A DNA stretch of 58,508 bases, from contig JAUXSD010000178.1 of assembly GCA_030681525.1 (NCBI GenBank), forward strand, positions 1 to 58,508. The letters run 5' to 3'. A program made the position numbers and the translations under genes. Below, one piece after another: positions 25,725 through 33,640 of this stretch. A model generated the notes under the pieces. That model did not search any database, was not told the origin of the DNA, and saw only the letters and a list, made by a program, of their open reading frames with translations. Numbering within the stretch: the stretch's first letter is position 1; each line of letters begins with the position of its first letter. The stretch is from Solirubrobacteraceae bacterium (GTDB lineage: Bacteria; Actinomycetota; Thermoleophilia; Solirubrobacterales; Solirubrobacteraceae).

Positions 25725-27938
25725 ATGCAACCGTCACGCAATCTCGCCGGCCGTGCAGGGCGCTGGAGCGCCACGCACCGCAAGACCGCGATCCTCGGTT
25801 GGATCACCTTCGTCGTCCTCGCCTTCATGGTCGGAGGAAAGATCGGCACGAACACCTTGACCGACGAGCAGTCCGGCGTCGGCGAATCCGGCACGGCCGA
25901 GCGGATCGTCGCCGGGGCCTACCCCAAGGGCCACGACGAGCTCGTGCTCTTCCAGAGCGCGAACGGCAGGTACACCGATCCGGCGTTCCGCTCCGCCGTC
26001 GACGACGTCAGCCGGCGGCTGCGCGCGATCGAGGGCGTCACGGCGGTATCCGAGCCGTACGGCGACGATCGCCGGGGCGCGGTTTCGCGCGGCGGCAACG
26101 CGCTGCTGCTCGCGTTCGAGATCCCGGGCGATCCTGAGACGGCGAAGGTCGCCGCGACCGTCGACGCCACGCTGGCCGCCACCGCGGCCGCGCAGAAGGC
26201 CCATCCGGACGTGCGCGTCGAGCAGTCGGGCAGCGGGAGCACCCAGAAGGAGATCGAGGAGCTGTTCGGGTCCGATCTCTCGAAGGCCGGTTCGACGTCG
26301 CTGCCGATCACGCTGGCCGTCCTGCTCGTCGCGTTCGGCGCGCTGATGGCAGCCGGGATCCCGCTGCTGCTCGCGTTGACGGGGATCATCGCCACGCTCG
26401 GCCTCGTCGGGCCGCTCAGCCAGCTGACCCCGGTCGACGAGTCCGTCAACCACGTCATCCTGCTCATCGGCCTCGCGGTCGGCGTGGACTACGCGCTGTT
26501 CTACCTGCGCCGGGTGCGCGAGGAGCGCCATGCCGGTCGCAGCAACTCCGCGGCGATCGAGGCCGCCGCCGCGACCTCCGGTCGTGCCGTGCTGGTCTCC
26601 GGCATCACCGTGATGATCGCGATGGCCGGGATGTACTTCGGCGGCGCGTCGACGTTCGAGTCGTTCGCGACCGGGACGATCGCCGTCGTGGCCGTGGCGA
26701 TGCTCGGCTCGATCACGATCCTGCCCGCGCTGCTGTCGCTCTGCGGCGACCGCGTGGACAGGGGCCGCGTCCCCGGCCTGGGGCGCCTGAAGGCCCGGGT
26801 CGCGTCGTTCGGGCTGTGGTCGCGCGTCGTGGATGGGGTCATGCGGCGTCCGCTGGTGTCGGCGGTGGCGTCCGTGGCGCTGCTCTTGGCGCTCGCCGCT
26901 CCGGCCCTGCAGATGACGACCGGCTCGACCGGCGTCCATGCGATGTCGCAGGATCTGCCGCTCGTCCAGAAGTACAACCACCTCGACGCGGTGTTCCCGA
27001 GGGAGACGTCGTCGCTGAGGGTCGTGGTCAAGGGCGAGGACGTCACGGTGCCCGCGGTCACCGCGGCGGTGGAGAAGCTCGAGCGCTCGACGCGCCGTCG
27101 TGCGGAGCTGTTCCCCGGTGGGGGCCGGCTCGAGCAGGACGTAAGCGCCGACAGGACCGTCAACACGCTGACGATGCAGATCGCCGGCACCGGCACGGAC
27201 GACATATCCGCCCGGGCGCTGGACACGCTGCGCGACGATCTCGTCCCGGCGACGCTGGGCCGGGTCGACGGGCTGCAGGCCTACACGACCGGCGATGCCG
27301 CCACCGATCGCGACTTCGACGAGTCGATGATCTCCCATCTGCCGCTCGTGTTCGGGTTCGTGCTCGTCTCGGCGTTCCTGCTGCTGCTGGTCACGTTCCG
27401 CTCGATCGTCGTGCCGATCAAGGCGATCGTCCTGAACCTCCTGTCGATCGGGGCGGCCTACGGCGCGCTGGTGCTGGTCTTCCAGCACGGCTGGTTCAAC
27501 GGCCTGCTCGGCGTCGCCGCGACGTCGCCGATCGAGTCATGGATCCCGCTGTTCATGTTCGTCGTGCTGTTCGGGCTGTCCATGGACTACCACGTGTTCA
27601 TCCTCACCCGCGTGCGCGAGCTGTACGACCGGGGCATGAGGACCGAGGACGCCGTCGCGTCGGCGGTCAAGAGCACCGCGGGCGTCGTCACGAGCGCCGC
27701 CGTGGTCATGGTCTCGGTGTTCGCGGTCTTCGGGACGCTGTCGTTCGCCGCGTTCAAGCAGATGGGCGTGGGCCTGGCCTTCGCCGTCCTGCTGGACGCC
27801 ACGCTGATCCGCGGCGTCCTGCTGCCGGCGACGATGAAGCTCCTGGGCGACTGGAACTGGTGGCTGCCGGGGTCGATGAGCTGGACGGCGCAGGTCCAGC
27901 ACGGCGGTGACAGCGAGGTGACGCCCGCGAAGGCCTGA
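25725..27938 (+). CDS. MMPL/RND-family transporter (kinase/regulator linked)
   Basis: 737 residues, with an MMPL fold of two six-helix bundles and two large loops. Motifs are LIGLAVGVDYALFYLRRVREE in the first bundle and FGLSMDYHVFILTRVRELYD in the second, both carrying the Asp-Tyr pair. It is clearly paralogous to the truncated gene at 56765 (both start MQ-x-x-NLA-x-RAG-x-WSA and share AAAATSGRAVLVSGITVMIA-type stretches) and less so to the TetR-linked one. GAGGAGGAG precedes the ATG. It follows the kinase/regulator pair and ends before a GC-rich hairpin. The substrate is unknown; lipid or drug export is usual. Confidence 0.9.
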   Translation: MQPSRNLAGRAGRWSATHRKTAILGWITFVVLAFMVGGKIGTNTLTDEQSGVGESGTAERIVAGAYPKGHDELVLFQSANGRYTDPAFRSAVDDVSRRLRAIEGVTAVSEPYGDDRRGAVSRGGNALLLAFEIPGDPETAKVAATVDATLAATAAAQKAHPDVRVEQSGSGSTQKEIEELFGSDLSKAGSTSLPITLAVLLVAFGALMAAGIPLLLALTGIIATLGLVGPLSQLTPVDESVNHVILLIGLAVGVDYALFYLRRVREERHAGRSNSAAIEAAAATSGRAVLVSGITVMIAMAGMYFGGASTFESFATGTIAVVAVAMLGSITILPALLSLCGDRVDRGRVPGLGRLKARVASFGLWSRVVDGVMRRPLVSAVASVALLLALAAPALQMTTGSTGVHAMSQDLPLVQKYNHLDAVFPRETSSLRVVVKGEDVTVPAVTAAVEKLERSTRRRAELFPGGGRLEQDVSADRTVNTLTMQIAGTGTDDISARALDTLRDDLVPATLGRVDGLQAYTTGDAATDRDFDESMISHLPLVFGFVLVSAFLLLLVTFRSIVVPIKAIVLNLLSIGAAYGALVLVFQHGWFNGLLGVAATSPIESWIPLFMFVVLFGLSMDYHVFILTRVRELYDRGMRTEDAVASAVKSTAGVVTSAAVVMVSVFAVFGTLSFAAFKQMGVGLAFAVLLDATLIRGVLLPATMKLLGDWNWWLPGSMSWTAQVQHGGDSEVTPAKA

Positions 27939-27964
27939 CAGACACGTCCATACCGAAGAGACCG

Positions 27965-27989
27965 GCGGCGCCCGCGGTGTGGGCGCCGC
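27965..27989. terminator. Bidirectional terminator hairpin
   Basis: GCGGCGCCC and GGGCGCCGC pair perfectly over nine bases around a seven-base loop. The structure lies 26 bases after the MMPL stop and eight bases beyond the stop of the convergent cyclase gene, so it can serve both. Confidence 0.65.
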
Positions 27990-27997
27990 TCGTCGTG

Positions 27998-28879
27998 TTA
28001 CTCGGCTGCCTGCACCCGAACGGCCGCGGCGCGCCCGCGGATGGCGATCTCGCGCGGGTCGCCGAAGTCGGCGGCGTCGGGCGCGGCGGCCGCCGCCTCG
28101 GCGGCGACCAGCACGCGCGGCTCACCGTCGCGCGCGGCGACGGCCGACAGGCGGAAGGCGAGGTTGATCGCATCGGCGTCGACCGCGTCGCGCGCCGTGG
28201 ACGGATGCCCGGGGACGGCGTTTCCGAGCGTCACGCCCCAGCCCATCTGCAGGGCCGTGTCCTCGACGAGCTCGGCGGCAGCGAGCGCGAAGCCCACCGC
28301 CTTGCCGGCCGCCTGCGGATCGGCGGTGACGTCCCAGGCCGCGAACAGCGAGTCGCCGTTGCGGTGGCTCGTCGTGGCGCCGTGGGCGACCAGCAGCTCG
28401 CCCAGGCTCGCGAACAGCTCGTCGGCGGCCGCGGCGGCCGCGTCCTCGCCGTCGCGCTCGGCGATCGCCGTGTAGCCCACGACGTCGCCGACGACGGTCG
28501 CCACGTGCGCGAGCTCGATCGCGCGGACCGCGGTGCGCACCTCGTCGGAGATCCGGTCGCCGGCCGCCAGCGAGCGGAAGCTCATGCGGGTGGTGCCGAC
28601 CTCCACGAAGTCGCCGTCGGTCAGCGAGAGCGGCTCGTCGCGTTCGACCCGGCGCCCGTTGACGCGGGTGCCGTTCGTGCTGCGATCGAGCAGCGTCACG
28701 CCGGCCGGGTCGATCCGCAGCTCGAAGTGATCGCGCGAGATCGCCGGGTCGTCGAGCAGCAGGTGCGGCGAGGCGCTCGCGCCGGCGCACGTGCGCCCGA
28801 CGAACAGGCGGTCGATGATCGGAACGACGCGGGGAGAACAGTCGGCCTCGGAGAGGACGAGCCAATCGGTTGAAGTCAT
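27998..28879 (-). CDS. FHA domain-class III nucleotide cyclase fusion
   Basis: 293 residues. The FHA domain spans about 25-100 with GR (28-29), SRDHFEL (48-54) and STNGTRVNG (67-75), the phosphothreonine-binding positions. The C-terminal part (about 120-285) is a compact class III cyclase homology domain: metal Asp132 in GDVVGYTAIA, a second metal site in HRNGDSLFAAW, and the transition-state Asn/Arg in AINLAFRLSAVA. It could make cAMP or cGMP, controlled by a phosphorylated partner through the FHA domain. The domain is somewhat degenerate compared with FSD/GDA consensus, so activity is uncertain. The promoter is shared with the divergent reductase gene. Confidence 0.8.
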   Translation of the reverse strand: MTSTDWLVLSEADCSPRVVPIIDRLFVGRTCAGASASPHLLLDDPAISRDHFELRIDPAGVTLLDRSTNGTRVNGRRVERDEPLSLTDGDFVEVGTTRMSFRSLAAGDRISDEVRTAVRAIELAHVATVVGDVVGYTAIAERDGEDAAAAAADELFASLGELLVAHGATTSHRNGDSLFAAWDVTADPQAAGKAVGFALAAAELVEDTALQMGWGVTLGNAVPGHPSTARDAVDADAINLAFRLSAVAARDGEPRVLVAAEAAAAAPDAADFGDPREIAIRGRAAAVRVQAAE

Positions 28880-28988
28880 GCGACGACTGTAGAGCGACGG
28901 GTTGTGTCGCGATGAGTCTCGGCCCCGCGACGGTCTTATCCATGTCACCCGCCCGCGCAGGGGTCAGCCGACCGAGAGAGAAGACGCC

Positions 28989-29573
28989 ATGTCCGCAACG
29001 GTTCTCTACATGTCCATGTCGCTTGACGGCTTCATCGCCGGGCCCAACGAGGGACCCGGCAACGGGCTCGGCGACGGCGGGCACCGCCTGCACGAGTGGT
29101 GCCCGCCGCGTGCCGACCCCGATCACCGGGCCGCCGTCAACGGCCGGGTGGTCGACGAGTTCATGGCCACCGGCGCCGTCGTGGCGGGCCGGGGGACCTT
29201 CGAGCCCGCCGGGGGCTGGGGCGGCGACCACCACGACGGCGTGCCGATCTTCGTCCTCAGCCGCCGCGGCGCCGACCGCGAGTCCCGGCAGTGGCCGCTG
29301 GTCAGCTATGTCGACGACGTCACGACCGCGATGCGCGAGGCCAAGCGGGCCGCGGGGGACCGCAACGTGCTGGTCCACGGCGCGGGAACCGCGCAGCTCG
29401 CGCTCGCAGCCGGCGTCCTCGACGAGCTGGAGATCCATCTCATCCCGGTGCTGCTCGGCCAGGGACGCCGGCTCTTCGACAACCTCGGCCCGGAGCACAT
29501 CGAGCTGGAGCGCACCCGGGTGCTCGAGGGGGAGGGGGGTGTCAATCATCTGCACTACCGCGTCCGCCGCTGA
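28989..29573 (+). CDS. RibD C-terminal/dihydrofolate reductase-like protein
   Basis: 194 residues from an ATG at 28989. The family pattern is clear: LYMSMSLDGFIAGPNEGPG at the start, AVVAGRGTFEPAGGW, VPIFVLSRRG, NVLVHGAGTAQLALAAGVLDEL and HLIPVLLGQGRRLFDNL. Such stand-alone YwjB/YyaP-like proteins share the DHFR fold and bind NADPH, but a physiological substrate is rarely known. It is divergent from the FHA-cyclase gene with 109 bp between the starts, and a small membrane protein gene follows 20 bp later on the same strand. Confidence 0.88.
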   Translation: MSATVLYMSMSLDGFIAGPNEGPGNGLGDGGHRLHEWCPPRADPDHRAAVNGRVVDEFMATGAVVAGRGTFEPAGGWGGDHHDGVPIFVLSRRGADRESRQWPLVSYVDDVTTAMREAKRAAGDRNVLVHGAGTAQLALAAGVLDELEIHLIPVLLGQGRRLFDNLGPEHIELERTRVLEGEGGVNHLHYRVRR

Positions 29574-29593
29574 GGCGCAGGGCGTAGGCTGAC

Positions 29594-29995
29594 GTGGTGC
29601 CCACCGCCGGCTCCTGGCGCGGCCGCATCGCCGCCGGTCTCTGTGTCCTGTCCGGCGTCTACAGCGCCGCGCTGCTTGTGTCCATCGTGGTGATCCCGGC
29701 CGCCGACGATGAGACGCTGTTGCAGTACGGCGGACCGTGGACCGTCGCGATCTTCGCCCAGCCGTTGCTCGTGAGCGGGCTGATGTGGCACGTCCTTCGC
29801 CGTCGTTGCCACACCGGCAGCGACCGGGCCACGGCGGTCGCCTGGACGCTGGGTTGCGTCTTCTTCGCCTACAGCGTCGTCGGCGGATTCACGATCGCCG
29901 CGGGCGCCCTGCCGGCAGCGCTGCTGATGCTCCTGGCTGTCGCAGTTGCGCCGCGGCAACCCGGCAGAACGCTCGGTCGTTCAGCCGTCCGATAG
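29594..29995 (+). CDS. Small membrane protein, three to four helices
   Basis: 133 residues from a GTG at 29594 (a second GTG follows at once). Hydrophobic segments lie at about 11-33, 47-66, 80-100 and 102-118 (AAGLCVLSGVYSAALLVSIVV, AIFAQPLLVSGLMWHVL, GCVFFAYSVVGGFTIAAGAL). No catalytic or transport motif is visible and no family is recognised. The last 15 bases overlap the end of the convergent phosphatase gene. It probably shares the reductase transcript. Confidence 0.6.
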   Translation: MVPTAGSWRGRIAAGLCVLSGVYSAALLVSIVVIPAADDETLLQYGGPWTVAIFAQPLLVSGLMWHVLRRRCHTGSDRATAVAWTLGCVFFAYSVVGGFTIAAGALPAALLMLLAVAVAPRQPGRTLGRSAVR

Positions 29996-30619
29996 CGCCG
30001 ACCACTGGTCGGCTTCGACGCGCCCGACGATGCGGCCGCCCCGGCCGAGCACCAGGATCTCACCCTCCTTGACGTCCTCCTCGCCGGTCGCGGCGCTGAT
30101 GTTCGGCGTATGGGTCACCAGGACGGTGTTCTCACCCGCTGGCGGCGGCCGGCGCACGAGCGCGCGCAGCGCGTCCCCGCGTCGCCTGTCGTCGTCCAAC
30201 GTGCCGAGGATCCCGGTGTTCACGAGCCTCCGGTCGACCGTCGCGCGTCCGAAGGCCAGCCTGGCGGTGTCGCGCGTGCGACACAGCGGACTCGCGCGCA
30301 CCTGGCCGATCGGGATGCGCAGCGCTCTGACCGCGAGCCCGATCGCGCGGGCCTGCTCGCGTCCGGCCACCGTCAGGTTGCGCTGCGACGCACACGAGCC
30401 CAGCCGCTCCTGCTGGTTGATGGCCGTGTCGGCCGGCGCGTGGCGCATGAGCAGCGTGAGCCCGCCGGACTGGAGGCTGCGGACGATCGGTCTGGTGGTG
30501 GGTGCCGACGGTTGCGCGTCGTCGCCGCCGCAACCCGCGAGGAGCGACGTGCCGCCCACGAGCAGCCCGACCGCGAACGCGATGCAACCGGCCCGCGGGC
30601 GATCGATGGCCACATCCAC
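29981..30619 (-). CDS. Histidine phosphatase superfamily lipoprotein
   Basis: 212 residues. The N-terminus is a lipoprotein signal ending in the lipobox LLAGC with Cys30, so the protein should be tethered outside the membrane. The phosphatase domain has LTLLMRHAPAD with catalytic His60 (RHA in place of the common RHG), ASPLCRTRDTARLAF, and the second His in NTVLVTHTPNI. Members of this branch dephosphorylate small exported or cell-envelope substrates. The GTG start is tentative; another GTG lies six bases inside. The gene is divergent from the secreted protein at 30761. Confidence 0.8.
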   Translation of the reverse strand: MDVAIDRPRAGCIAFAVGLLVGGTSLLAGCGGDDAQPSAPTTRPIVRSLQSGGLTLLMRHAPADTAINQQERLGSCASQRNLTVAGREQARAIGLAVRALRIPIGQVRASPLCRTRDTARLAFGRATVDRRLVNTGILGTLDDDRRRGDALRALVRRPPPAGENTVLVTHTPNISAATGEEDVKEGEILVLGRGGRIVGRVEADQWSALSDG

Positions 30620-30760
30620 GTCACGAGGCTATCTGCGTGAGAACCCCTGTGACCACGGCGAGGTGCCCGCCGTGACTTTCTGTCAAGTTGTCGTGTTGCC
30701 TGCAGATGTAGGGTGACTCGCGAGGGACGGCGCCCGCTGATCCTCGACCGGAGGTTGCAA

Positions 30761-31468
30761 ATGTCACTGCGCCGCTGGCTCTCCGGAGCCTCGTTGCCTA
30801 CGTGTGTTCTTGCCGTCGCCGTCGCACCCGCCGGCGCTGCGACCATCGCGACGACGACGCCGTGCGTCACGAGCTTCGGCGGGGTCAAGAGCGTGGGGCT
30901 CCTCGGCACGGGCTTCACACCGGGCAGGACGGTGCTCGTCCGTGCGACGCACCCGGACATCCGAGCCGCATCGCTCATGGCGCAGGTGCAGGCTGACGCG
31001 ACTGGCAACGTTCCGGCGGGCACGCTGGGCATGCCCGCCCTCTTCAGCAGCTTCTCGGCCGTTGACGAGACGTTCACCCTCAACGCCAGAGATGACCGCG
31101 GGGTGGAGGCCGCTCCCTCCACCTTCCGCCAGGTCTTCTTCGGCTTTCGCGCGGTTCCCGGCGAGGCCAAGCCACGCGGCACCGTGCGGTATTCGGCGCG
31201 AGGCTTCATCCCCGGCCGGCCGGTCTACGCGCACTTTCGCTTCGCCGGGCGAACGCGAGCGAACGTGAGGATCGGCGTGGCCAGGGCCCCGTGCGGGATG
31301 GTCTCGCGACGGATGCGCCAGCTTCCCGCGAAGGCGCGAATCGGCCGGTGGACGGTGGCGATGGACCACGCGCGGGTCTTCAGGCGCAATGCGCCTCTGC
31401 AGGCGCGCGGAAACCTGCACATCAGCCGCACGGGCGGCTCCAGTCGCGACGGGCGCCTCGAGCCTTAG
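30761..31468 (+). CDS. Secreted hypothetical protein
   Basis: 235 residues. The ATG has GGAGG six bases upstream. A Sec signal peptide (about 1-28, SLPTCVLAVAVAPAGAAT) precedes a beta-rich mature protein. Two related segments, VGLLGTGFTPGRTVLVRATH and VRYSARGFIPGRPVYAHFRF, resemble repeated Ig-like units with a G-x-x-PGR turn, a pattern seen in Thermoleophilia secreted proteins. A Cys pair (PCVTSF and APCGM) may form a disulfide. No enzymatic motif is visible. Its last four bases overlap the stop of the convergent flavoprotein gene. Confidence 0.7.
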   Translation: MSLRRWLSGASLPTCVLAVAVAPAGAATIATTTPCVTSFGGVKSVGLLGTGFTPGRTVLVRATHPDIRAASLMAQVQADATGNVPAGTLGMPALFSSFSAVDETFTLNARDDRGVEAAPSTFRQVFFGFRAVPGEAKPRGTVRYSARGFIPGRPVYAHFRFAGRTRANVRIGVARAPCGMVSRRMRQLPAKARIGRWTVAMDHARVFRRNAPLQARGNLHISRTGGSSRDGRLEP

Positions 31469-32946
31469 CGTGGTGAGCCAGGCTCATGACACGAACGCCC
31501 GAACCAGCTCGTGAGCGCGTCCGGTAGGCCCCGGTCGGCCGGCGCTCCCACCCAGGCGACGTAGCCGTCGGGCCGGATCAGGACGGCCGTGGGAGCGGTG
31601 ACCGCGCCGAGGACCGGAAGCTCCCACCGGCCGTCATATTCCGCGTCGATCAGCCCGACCCGGTCTGCCCATGGGGTGAGGTCGAAGCCGCCGGGCTCAC
31701 CGAGGTTGAGCAGCACCGGCCTGGCGTCGTGCAGCAACTCGAAGACCCGGAGCGGGCCGTCCGCCGTCACGAGGTCCAGATCGGGCATGCGGCGCCCGAG
31801 CAGCGGATGTCCGTCGCCGAGGTCGAGGTGGATGTCCAGCCCGGAGATGAGCCCCGCGAGCCGTTTGCGAGGCTCGTCCATGCTCGCCAGCTCCGCCACG
31901 ACATCGACCAGGGCCGCCATGCGCTCGTCGCGGCGCTGGAGCGCGGTCTGCGCCATCGTGTACCGAAGCGCGCGGGCCGCGACCGGGTGGCGCTCGGCCT
32001 GATAGGTGTCGAGGAGGCTCTCCGGGGAGGTGCCGCCGATCACCTGCGCGAGCTTCCATCCCAGATTGACCGCATCCTGCACACCGAGGCTGAGCCCCTG
32101 CCCACCCGCCGGGTAGTGCACGTGCGCCGCGTCGCCGGCGAGCAGGACTCGTTGCGCGCGGTAGGCCGCCGCCTGGCGGGTCATGTCGGTGAACCGGGAG
32201 ATCCAGGTGGGGCTGTGGATCCCGAAGTCGGTGCCGTACACCCTGACGAGCGCGTCGCTCAGATCGCGCAGGGTGGGCTCGCTGCTGGGCCCGACCTGCT
32301 GTTCGGTCACGACGACCCGGAACGTCCTCCCATCCTCCATCCGGTTGAGGCCGTGAATGCCGGTGGCGTCGTGACGCACGCCCCGCGGCGGTTCCTCGGT
32401 CGTCTGGACTTCGGCGATGAGGTTGCTCCTCGTCGGATCCCAGCCGGGGAACTCGATGCCGGCCGTCTTGCGGATCACGCTGCGTCCTCCGTCGCACCCG
32501 ACGAGATACTGCGCCCGCAGCGGCTCGCCGTCGGACAGCTCGACGTCGACGCCGGTGTCGTCCTGCGCGAGGCCCGTCACCTCACTTCCGTAATGGATCC
32601 GCACGGGCAGCTCGGCGACCCAGACGGCCATGATCCGCTCGATCTCGTTCTGCCAGATGCCGAGCGAATAGGGATGACGCGTCGGGAAGTCGCTCATGTC
32701 CAGCACGGTCGTGCCGAAGGTCGCGACCTGAGCCACCTGGCCCTCCGCGAGGAACCGATCGGCGACCCCGCGCTGGTCGAGCACCTCGATCGTGCGCGCG
32801 TGCAAGCCGCCGGCCCGCGAGCCGGCGAGCTCGTGATCGCGACGGCGCTCGACAACCGCGACGTCGACCTTCGCCAACGCCAGCTCCGCCGCCAGCATCA
32901 TCCCCGTAGGACCGCCTCCGGCGATCACCACCGCATGCTCGGTCAT
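31465..32946 (-). CDS. FAD-dependent monooxygenase, rifampicin-monooxygenase-like
   Basis: 493 residues. A group A flavoprotein hydroxylase: the FAD motif VVIAGGGPTGMMLAAELA is at 6-23, LHARTIEVLDQRG near 48, YLVGCDGGRSVIRKTAG near 150, and the second FAD motif VLLAGDAAHVHYPAGGQG near 270. The C-terminal thioredoxin-like part (DLGDGHPLLGRRMPDL to YVAWVGAPAD) matches Rox-type rifampicin monooxygenases and related polyketide hydroxylases. It may modify an aromatic antibiotic or degrade an aromatic. GGGAG precedes the ATG. An 18-bp palindrome lies about 100 bp upstream, suggesting local regulation. Confidence 0.85.
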   Translation of the reverse strand: MTEHAVVIAGGGPTGMMLAAELALAKVDVAVVERRRDHELAGSRAGGLHARTIEVLDQRGVADRFLAEGQVAQVATFGTTVLDMSDFPTRHPYSLGIWQNEIERIMAVWVAELPVRIHYGSEVTGLAQDDTGVDVELSDGEPLRAQYLVGCDGGRSVIRKTAGIEFPGWDPTRSNLIAEVQTTEEPPRGVRHDATGIHGLNRMEDGRTFRVVVTEQQVGPSSEPTLRDLSDALVRVYGTDFGIHSPTWISRFTDMTRQAAAYRAQRVLLAGDAAHVHYPAGGQGLSLGVQDAVNLGWKLAQVIGGTSPESLLDTYQAERHPVAARALRYTMAQTALQRRDERMAALVDVVAELASMDEPRKRLAGLISGLDIHLDLGDGHPLLGRRMPDLDLVTADGPLRVFELLHDARPVLLNLGEPGGFDLTPWADRVGLIDAEYDGRWELPVLGAVTAPTAVLIRPDGYVAWVGAPADRGLPDALTSWFGRSCHEPGSPR

Positions 32947-33044
32947 CGCCGCGCTCCCGTCGGATACCTCGAGAACATCGCCTGCATCTCGCGCTGCACC
33001 TCCGTGGGTTGTGGCTCGCGGCGGGCGATTATGCGGCACGACCC

Positions 33045-33062
33045 GGGGCTTCATGAAGCCCC
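33045..33062. promoter_or_regulatory. 18-bp perfect palindrome upstream of the monooxygenase gene
   Basis: GGGGCTTCATGAAGCCCC reads the same on both strands and lies 99-116 bp upstream of the monooxygenase start. A symmetric operator for a dimeric regulator is the likely meaning; a hairpin is the alternative. No regulator gene is adjacent. Confidence 0.55.
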
Positions 33063-33293
33063 CGTCTGCGGTATACATTTGAGGTGCAGCGGGCGTCACC
33101 GCCCTCCACGCCGCCGGCCGCGCCCCTCGCCGTTGAGGCGTTTCTCCCGATGTCGCCCTCACCGGCGCGGCGGGAAGGTTCGGCCGCGCCCGCGACGACC
33201 GCATCGAGCCAGTCGGCTTTCGCGGCGCTCCACGCGACCCGGTCGCGGTCAGCCGTGCGGCACCGCCCAGACTGTCGGCGTACGGTCAACGTC
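33063..33293. other. Gene-free stretch
   Basis: Several frames cross this stretch on both strands, but all have the Arg/Ala/Gly-rich composition of antisense or out-of-frame reading. I see no ribosome binding site with a credible start, and no repeat. Promoters for the flanking genes are the only likely content. Confidence 0.4.
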
Positions 33294-33640
33294 ATGATCG
33301 CCCCGCCCCTCGATTCCCCCGCGGCCGGCGTCGCGCCGACAGACGGTGCGCGCGTACCGGTACGGGTGATCGTCAACGCGGACGGCGGCGGGCGCTTGGC
33401 CGCCGCCGATCGGCATCGACGCGCGGACCCGATCGGCGTTCTCGCCTACTCGGCGTCCATCCCGCGCGGCGGGGAGGGCGCCCACAGCGTGCGGTCCCGC
33501 GGTGCGCTCGAGCTCCAGCGCGATCGGGCCGGACGATCGCGCTCAGCGGCCGCTACCGCTCGCCGGCCGTGCTGGGGGGCGACGTGACGCTCGCCGCGCC
33601 CGTGCCGCTGGTCGCGCTCGCGGCACAGGAGCGCGGATGA
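33294..33640 (+). pseudogene. Possible frameshifted small gene before the PAP2-PhoD gene
   Basis: An ATG at 33294 opens a frame whose product looks protein-like (VPVRVIVNADGGG, DPIGVLAYSASIP) up to about 33530 and then turns Arg/Ser-rich. The frame one base earlier continues from there with RTIALSGRYRSPAVLGGDV and PVPLVALAAQERG, and its stop forms an ATGA overlap with the next gene. Joined by a one-base frame change the two parts make about 115 residues. This could be a decayed gene or a sequencing error. No family is recognised. Confidence 0.3.
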
